Positions 6,576 through 10,287 of a stretch of DNA of 10,287 nucleotides are shown here, one piece after another; position 1 is the first letter of the stretch, and each line of letters begins with the position of its first letter. The notes beneath the pieces are model-generated. The model did no database searches. It had not been told where the DNA came from and saw nothing but the letters and a program-made list of their open reading frames with translations. The translations under genes and the position numbers were made by a program. Source of the DNA: Chloroflexota bacterium (GTDB lineage Bacteria > Chloroflexota > UBA6077 > CF-72); the NCBI GenBank assembly GCA_019247135.1, contig JAFAPL010001023.1:1-10287 (forward strand), given 5' to 3'.

Positions 6576-6671
6576 TCGGCAGAGCGCGGTTGCGGCGCGC
6601 CGAACGGAGTGATCGAGCGCGCTTAGGGGCTCCCATCAGCCGACTGTCACCAACGTGACTGCTCAGTACAC

Positions 6672-6887
6672 CTAGGCCCACGTCCCGGGCCCGGTCTCAG
6701 GTCGAGAAAAATATCGCTCCGCGGAGCCGTCCAGCCAATTCGCGACTTGCAAGCACATGACTGCGAGCTGGTGGCGCCAGGCCGAGTCGCGTTGAGGTAG
6801 CTGCGCGAGCAGGCGCTGGTGTTCGATATCTCGAAGTAAATCATCGCGATGGGCATCGAGGAGGGCGCGGGGATCCAAAGGCAACAC
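6672..6887 (-). CDS. Small hypothetical protein (71 aa)
   Basis: The predicted 71-residue protein reads LDPRALLDAHRDDLLRDIEH near its start, then QRLLAQLPQRDSAWRHQLAV and a final WLDGSAERYFSRPE segment. The composition is normal and helix-forming: a charged amphipathic N-terminal helix, then a helix ending in Trp-Leu. This resembles the short uncharacterised proteins of Chloroflexota and Actinobacteria with an LL-x-E/D-x-x-x-x-R-L-x-x-Q-x pattern, a resemblance from memory only. GTG at 6887 is chosen as start because GGGAGG (6898-6903, minus strand) lies 10 nt upstream. An in-frame GTG at 6929 would add 14 residues but has no Shine-Dalgarno sequence. The gene is divergent from the WYL regulator and convergent with ino1. 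Function is unknown. Confidence 0.55.
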   Translation of the reverse strand: MLPLDPRALLDAHRDDLLRDIEHQRLLAQLPQRDSAWRHQLAVMCLQVANWLDGSAERYFSRPETGPGTWA

Positions 6888-6953
6888 GGTAGGAGTTCCT
6901 CCCAACAGGCTCGCCGCCTGACCGTTCACTGCGTACTGACGACCGACTTGACT

Positions 6954-6977
6954 GTCCGGTCCATAGACATCCGGACC
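6954..6977. promoter_or_regulatory. Inverted repeat in the divergent gap between the small gene and the WYL regulator
   Basis: GTCCGG (6954-6959) and CCGGAC (6971-6976) form an inverted repeat with 11 bp between the arms. The overlapping GGTCC (6958-6962) and GGACC (6973-6977) form a second dyad. A TTGACT hexamer (6948-6953) immediately precedes the left arm and could be a -35 element towards the WYL gene, although no matching -10 is seen at 17 bp. The site lies in the 146-bp gap between divergent starts and could be an autoregulatory operator. That role is inference. Confidence 0.35.
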
Positions 6978-7033
6978 GCATTAACCGTAGGCTCGAACGA
7001 GGACACATTCGGCCCGCGTTGGCGTCACGATCT

Positions 7034-8056
7034 ATGTACCATCCGACCACTCGCGTCCTGACCGTCCTGGAGCTTCTGCAGTCGCGCGCAGCGCTGAACG
7101 GCGCCGAACTGGCCGACCGTCTGGACGTCGACCGCCGGACGGTACGCAGGTACATCAACATGCTCCAGGAGCTGGGCGTACCCGTCGAATCGGAGCCCGG
7201 ACGCTACGGCGGCTACCGTCTGCGGCGCGGGTACAAGCTCCCGCCGATGATGTTCACCGAGGAAGAAGCCCTGATGATCACCCTCGGTCTGGTGATCACC
7301 CGTCGCATGGGCATTACTCAGGCGGCACCGGCGGTCGAGGGCGCGCTCGCCAAGCTGGACCGAGTGCTACCCGATCGCCTGCGCGGCCGCGTGCAGGCGG
7401 TGCAGGGTGCGCTCGCGTTCACGCCGATGCGGGGCATGCAGCATCCGTCGGACGCCGCGACGGTGCTGGCGCTGACTGCCGCGGCGCAAGGCAACCAGCG
7501 TGTGTGGCTGCGCTATCGCAGTGGCGAGGAAGAGACCGAGCGCGTCATCGACCCGTACGGGATCGTCAACCACCAGGGTCGCTGGTACGCGGTCGGCTGG
7601 TGCCACCTGCGCGAGGACGTGCGCATGTTCCGACTGGACCGCATCCTGGCACTGGCCCCGCGCGAGGGCGAGGAATTCGTCCGCCCGCTGGACTTCGATC
7701 CAGTGCAGTTCGTGCTCGAGTCGCTGGCCCACATGCCCTGGGGCTGGCCCATCGAGGTGCACCTGGACATCTCGCTCGAGGAAGCCAAGCGCCGCGTCCC
7801 GGCCGACTTCGGCATCCTGGAGCCCACTCCTCGAGGCGTGCTGCTGCGCACCCAGGCCGACGACCTGGATTGGTTCGCGCGAATGCTGATTCAGATCGGT
7901 TGCGGGTTCCGCGTATTGCACCCGCCGGAGCTGCGGCAGGCGCTCGTCGACAAAGCCCGTGAAGTCAGCCGCATGGCGCGCCGCTCGACTCAGCCGCGCG
8001 GTGGCGCGCGCGAGCGAACGCCGCGGGCCGCGTCCGCCCTGGCGGCGAGCGCGTAG
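7034..8056 (+). CDS. WYL-domain transcriptional regulator (HTH-WYL-WCX)
   Basis: The 340-residue protein has an N-terminal winged helix-turn-helix (TRVLTVLELLQSRAALNGAE through LDVDRRTVRRYINMLQELGV, about 6-49). The wing follows as GRYGGYRLRRGYKLPP, then a helical linker with MMFTEEEALMITLGL. The WYL domain spans about 142-215 with RVWLRYRS, RVIDPYGIV and the signature GRWYAVGWCHLR at 182-193, followed by MFRLDRI. The C-terminal WCX-type extension (about 239-315) has IEVHLDISLEEAKRRV and LRTQADDLDWFARMLIQIGC. WYL domains sense small ligands or nucleic acids and often control stress, defence or metabolic genes. The ATG at 7034 was preferred to a TTG at 7019; neither has a Shine-Dalgarno sequence. 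The last 25 residues are Arg/Ala-rich and overlap, tail to tail, the end of the opposing acyltransferase gene by 67 bp. Confidence 0.92.
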   Translation: MYHPTTRVLTVLELLQSRAALNGAELADRLDVDRRTVRRYINMLQELGVPVESEPGRYGGYRLRRGYKLPPMMFTEEEALMITLGLVITRRMGITQAAPAVEGALAKLDRVLPDRLRGRVQAVQGALAFTPMRGMQHPSDAATVLALTAAAQGNQRVWLRYRSGEEETERVIDPYGIVNHQGRWYAVGWCHLREDVRMFRLDRILALAPREGEEFVRPLDFDPVQFVLESLAHMPWGWPIEVHLDISLEEAKRRVPADFGILEPTPRGVLLRTQADDLDWFARMLIQIGCGFRVLHPPELRQALVDKAREVSRMARRSTQPRGGARERTPRAASALAASA

Positions 8057-9654
8057 CACAGCCGCTCGAGTCGTTCGGCGAACGCTTGCGCCGACTCGCC
8101 GGGTGCTTGCCGCTGGGGAGGCCCGAATGCGATCGCGAGGACGGTCCGTTTGAGCGCAACGGGCACTCCCGCGATCACCGGCCCGCGAAACTCTTCCAGA
8201 AAAGCGGGCATCGCCTGTTCAGTGCCCGCGAGCCCGAACGGCACAACCGGCGCCTCGAGCGCCTCGGCGATGTGCGAGACGCCCGTCTTGAAGCGCGCCG
8301 CGGGTGGCTCGCCACGCTCGTCCGCGGCGCGCGCGTGCGTTCCCGACGGAAAGATCAGCACGGCGTTTCCGCGGCCCTCACGCGCCAGCGCGGCCAGCCG
8401 CCTCAGGCTGGCCTCACGGTGACGCGAGCGGTCGAGTGGATAGAGTCCAAACGCGGCGGACGCGTAGCGCGACAGGGGCGACCGCCAGCCAGGCCCCTCC
8501 GCCCCGGCGGCGACGATCAAACGACGCGCAAAGCGGCGCGCCGGGGTGCGTTCCAGCCCGGTCCGAATCAGCGGCAGATCGGCGAACGAGCGGTGATTGC
8601 CGGCAAAGACGACCACACGGGGTAAGTCGCGCAGCTGATCTCCGTCGAGCACGAGTGTGCGCGGAATGGCCAGGCGGTACAGCAGATCGAAGGGCAGCGC
8701 CAGGAGTGGTCGCAAGGCCGCTCCGCGGCCGTAGAACCAGGTCGACACGGGCAGCGGCTCGGCGCTGTCCAGGTCGGCCGCACCCTGTTCGTCGGCGGCC
8801 GGGGCGGCCAGCACAGCGGCGCGGAGTGCGTCGACGCTCATCTCCGTCGACAACGCACCTTCGCTCAACACGCGCCCGGTTTTGTCCTCGAGCCGCACGA
8901 CCAGCTCCACCAGCCCGAGACTGTCGATGCCGAGCTGCGAAAGGGTCTGGTGGTCGCGCACGCTCGCCAGATGCGCTACGCCGGCGACGGTCTCGGCGAC
9001 CGGGTCGCCCGCGACAGGTGGCGCCGCACGCGCCTCCACCGAATGCCGTTCAGACGACGGCGCGGGCAGCAGGTGGCGTCGGACTTTCAGTGTCGAAGTT
9101 CTCGGAAAATCCGCATCCGGCCACCAGGATGCGGTCGCGACCCGCTGGTGCGAGGCAAGCCTCGCGTTCGCGGCCGGCAAGAGCGACCTCGGGTCGAGCG
9201 ACCGGTCGGACGGCCGCGCGGGCAGGAGGTAGGCGTGCAGACGGGCGTCGCCGGTCGCGGTCGGAACGACTACCACGGCCGCATCCTGCACGGGCTCCTG
9301 GGCGCGCAGCGCGTCCTCGACATCCTGCGGCCACACGTTCATGCCGTTGGGCAGCACGATCAGGTCGCGCGCACGACCCTGCAGCCAGATGTTGCCTTCA
9401 GGGTCGATGCGGGCCAGGTCGCCCGTGGCGTACCAGCCGTCGGGCGAGAGCACCTCGGCCGTCCTGACAGGGTCGCGCCAGTAGCCGCGCATCACGTTGG
9501 GTCCGCGCACCAGCAGCTCGCCTTCTGCAGACAGGCGCACCTGGACGCCGCGGATCGGCCGGCCGACGCTGCCGGCGGGGGTGCGACCCGGCTCGGCCGC
9601 AAGCGACCACCGGCGAGCACTCGCTGGTGCCGTAGCCCTGAACGACGTCGACAC
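7990..9654 (-). CDS. Downstream part of a split acyl-CoA/ACP synthetase - acyl carrier - PlsC acyltransferase fusion
   Basis: This is the second part of a frameshifted gene; meaningful coding begins at about residue 19 (position 9600), not at the nominal GTG at 9654. First comes the end of an AMP-forming synthetase: GSVGRPIRGVQV, YATGDLARIDPEG (75-87), GRARDLIVLPNGMNVWP (93-109) and PRTSTLKVRR with the catalytic Lys190. Next is a phosphopantetheine carrier domain with LGIDSLGLVEL (Ser245 is the attachment site). Last is a PlsC/LPLAT acyltransferase with the HX4D box NHRSFAD (353-359), GLYPLDRSR (403-411), FPSGTH (435-440) and APVVPFGLAGTE (468-479). The likely role is to activate a fatty acid, hold it on the built-in carrier and pass it to a lysophospholipid or glycerol phosphate at the membrane. 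The usual Glu of FPEGTR is Ser here. The stop at 7990 lies inside the WYL gene on the other strand. Confidence 0.85.
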   Translation of the reverse strand: MSTSFRATAPASARRWSLAAEPGRTPAGSVGRPIRGVQVRLSAEGELLVRGPNVMRGYWRDPVRTAEVLSPDGWYATGDLARIDPEGNIWLQGRARDLIVLPNGMNVWPQDVEDALRAQEPVQDAAVVVVPTATGDARLHAYLLPARPSDRSLDPRSLLPAANARLASHQRVATASWWPDADFPRTSTLKVRRHLLPAPSSERHSVEARAAPPVAGDPVAETVAGVAHLASVRDHQTLSQLGIDSLGLVELVVRLEDKTGRVLSEGALSTEMSVDALRAAVLAAPAADEQGAADLDSAEPLPVSTWFYGRGAALRPLLALPFDLLYRLAIPRTLVLDGDQLRDLPRVVVFAGNHRSFADLPLIRTGLERTPARRFARRLIVAAGAEGPGWRSPLSRYASAAFGLYPLDRSRHREASLRRLAALAREGRGNAVLIFPSGTHARAADERGEPPAARFKTGVSHIAEALEAPVVPFGLAGTEQAMPAFLEEFRGPVIAGVPVALKRTVLAIAFGPPQRQAPGESAQAFAERLERLCYALAARADAARGVRSRAPPRG

Positions 9655-10287
9655 CCAGCCGTTCCCATAACTTCTGGGTTTCGACCGCCAGCGGCGCGCC
9701 GCCGGCCGCGAGCAAACGCAAGCGGCCGCCGATCTGACGATGGAGCATGAAGAAGAGCCGCCGCCGAACCGACACGGGAGCGCGATCGGCGGCGGCCATC
9801 AGCGCCGCGTACGCGCGGGGCGGGAGGCGTTTCTGGAGTCGTTGCTCGAGCGCGCTGCCCATCAGCTGGAGTAATTGCGGCACGGCCATCATGTGGGTGA
9901 TGTGCTGCTCGTTCAGCACGCGCACGATGTCCGAGCCACGCCGACTCGGGATGTAGTGCACCGCGGCCCCGCGCAGCAGCGGATACAGCAGCCCGCACGT
10001 GAGCTCGAACAGGTGCGAGAGCGGCAGGATGCTGGCCATGCGGCAGCCCGCATCCAGCGGTATACGGTCGTCAAACGCCTGGATCTGCGACCACAGGTTC
10101 TGATGAGTGATCGTGCAGCCCTTCGGCTGTCCGGTCGTGCCCGAGGTGAAGAAGATCGCCGCCACGTCGTCGACCGGCGCGCGGACGGGCGAGGTGTCGA
10201 CAGCCGCGGGCGCCGGCTCCCACCACGTGAGCGTGCGCTCGTCCGCTGGCGCCCAGCCTGGCCGCTGCGTGTAGCCGAGCACCACGT
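9398..10287 (-). CDS. Upstream part of the same synthetase gene, 5' end outside the window
   Basis: This frame carries the core of an AMP-binding acyl-CoA/acyl-ACP synthetase. It shows the phosphate loop FFTSGTTGQPKGCTITHQNL, the conserved SILPLSHLFELTCGLLYPLL, the segment LRLLAAGGAPLAVETQKLWE and the adenine-binding motif GYGTSECSPVVA. It runs off the right edge, so the first part of the domain is missing and the Met-like codon at 10285 is internal. Homology ends at 9602; from there to the stop at 9398 the translation becomes Arg/Pro-rich nonsense. The missing motifs resume at 9600 in the next frame. The two parts are therefore read as one gene of at least about 764 residues within the window. 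Order synthetase-carrier-acyltransferase differs from E. coli Aas, where the acyltransferase comes first and no carrier domain is present. Confidence 0.85.
   Translation of the reverse strand, partial: VVLGYTQRPGWAPADERTLTWWEPAPAAVDTSPVRAPVDDVAAIFFTSGTTGQPKGCTITHQNLWSQIQAFDDRIPLDAGCRMASILPLSHLFELTCGLLYPLLRGAAVHYIPSRRGSDIVRVLNEQHITHMMAVPQLLQLMGSALEQRLQKRLPPRAYAALMAAADRAPVSVRRRLFFMLHRQIGGRLRLLAAGGAPLAVETQKLWERLGVDVVQGYGTSECSPVVACGRAGSHPRRQRRPADPRRPGAPVCRRRAAGARTQRDARLLARPCQDGRGALARRLVRHGRPGPHRP
9601..9602 (-). other. Single-base frameshift in the synthetase fusion gene
   Basis: The upstream frame reads through GYGTSECSPVVA and its last sensible codon covers 9604-9602. The downstream frame resumes with GCG GCC GAG at 9600, giving AAEPGRTPAGSVGRP. 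One extra base in the AA pair of the plus strand (TT on the coding strand) accounts for the shift. Deleting it restores SPVVA-AAEPGR, as expected for the family. It could be a sequencing error, a real inactivating mutation or, less likely, programmed frameshifting. Confidence 0.85.

Noticed and set aside
6646..6659. GTCAC-CAAC-GTGAC hairpin between the ends of ino1 and the small gene
   Set aside because: The stem is only 5 bp and there is no T-tract on either strand, too weak to call a terminator.
8304..9467. Long plus-strand Arg/Pro-rich frame opposite the acyltransferase gene
   Set aside because: It has shadow composition and no recognisable domain, whereas the minus strand carries synthetase, carrier and PlsC motifs.

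Overview
This is a GC-rich bacterial chromosomal window with no phage, plasmid, insertion-sequence, RNA-gene or CRISPR signature. An actinobacterial-type inositol-3-phosphate synthase, a WYL regulator, a stand-alone 5'-3' exonuclease and an acyl-CoA synthetase/carrier/acyltransferase fusion together suggest a Chloroflexota or deep actinobacterial lineage, probably environmental. That taxonomic guess is inference.

Layout. Positions 1-99 hold a degenerate 27-bp tandem repeat that runs off the left edge. A two-gene minus-strand operon follows: a YtcJ-type metal-dependent amidohydrolase (1047-2636), translationally coupled by an ATGA overlap to an HpcH/CitE-family lyase (118-1050). A 41-bp divergent gap separates it from a plus-strand 5'-3' exonuclease (2678-3562). 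Next comes a strongly periodic GTGACG array (3611-3802), then a LacI-family regulator (3906-5144). Inside its effector domain this regulator carries eleven tandem copies of an 8-residue repeat. A second GTGACG-containing array (5173-5290) follows, then two back-to-back LacI-type palindromes (5414-5440) directly upstream of the inositol-3-phosphate synthase gene (5457-6575). Downstream are a small minus-strand gene (6672-6887), a divergent WYL-domain regulator (7034-8056), and a large minus-strand gene entering from the right edge (7990-10287). That last gene encodes acyl/AMP synthetase, acyl carrier and PlsC acyltransferase domains in a row, and is split by a single-base frameshift at 9601/9602.

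How the genes may work together. The central unit looks like a regulator plus target: a LacI-type repressor or activator, operator-like palindromes and ino1. This recalls IpsA control of ino1 in corynebacteria, but the regulator here has an octapeptide expansion and is flanked by two GTGACG-rich arrays. The synthetase-carrier-acyltransferase fusion would activate fatty acids and pass them to a lyso-lipid or glycerol phosphate, so both inositol and acyl-chain supply point to phospholipid synthesis. The HpcH-like/amidohydrolase pair is a separate catabolic operon of unknown substrate.

The features most worth following are the repeat-expanded LacI regulator with its operator and array context, and the frameshift in the lipid fusion gene.
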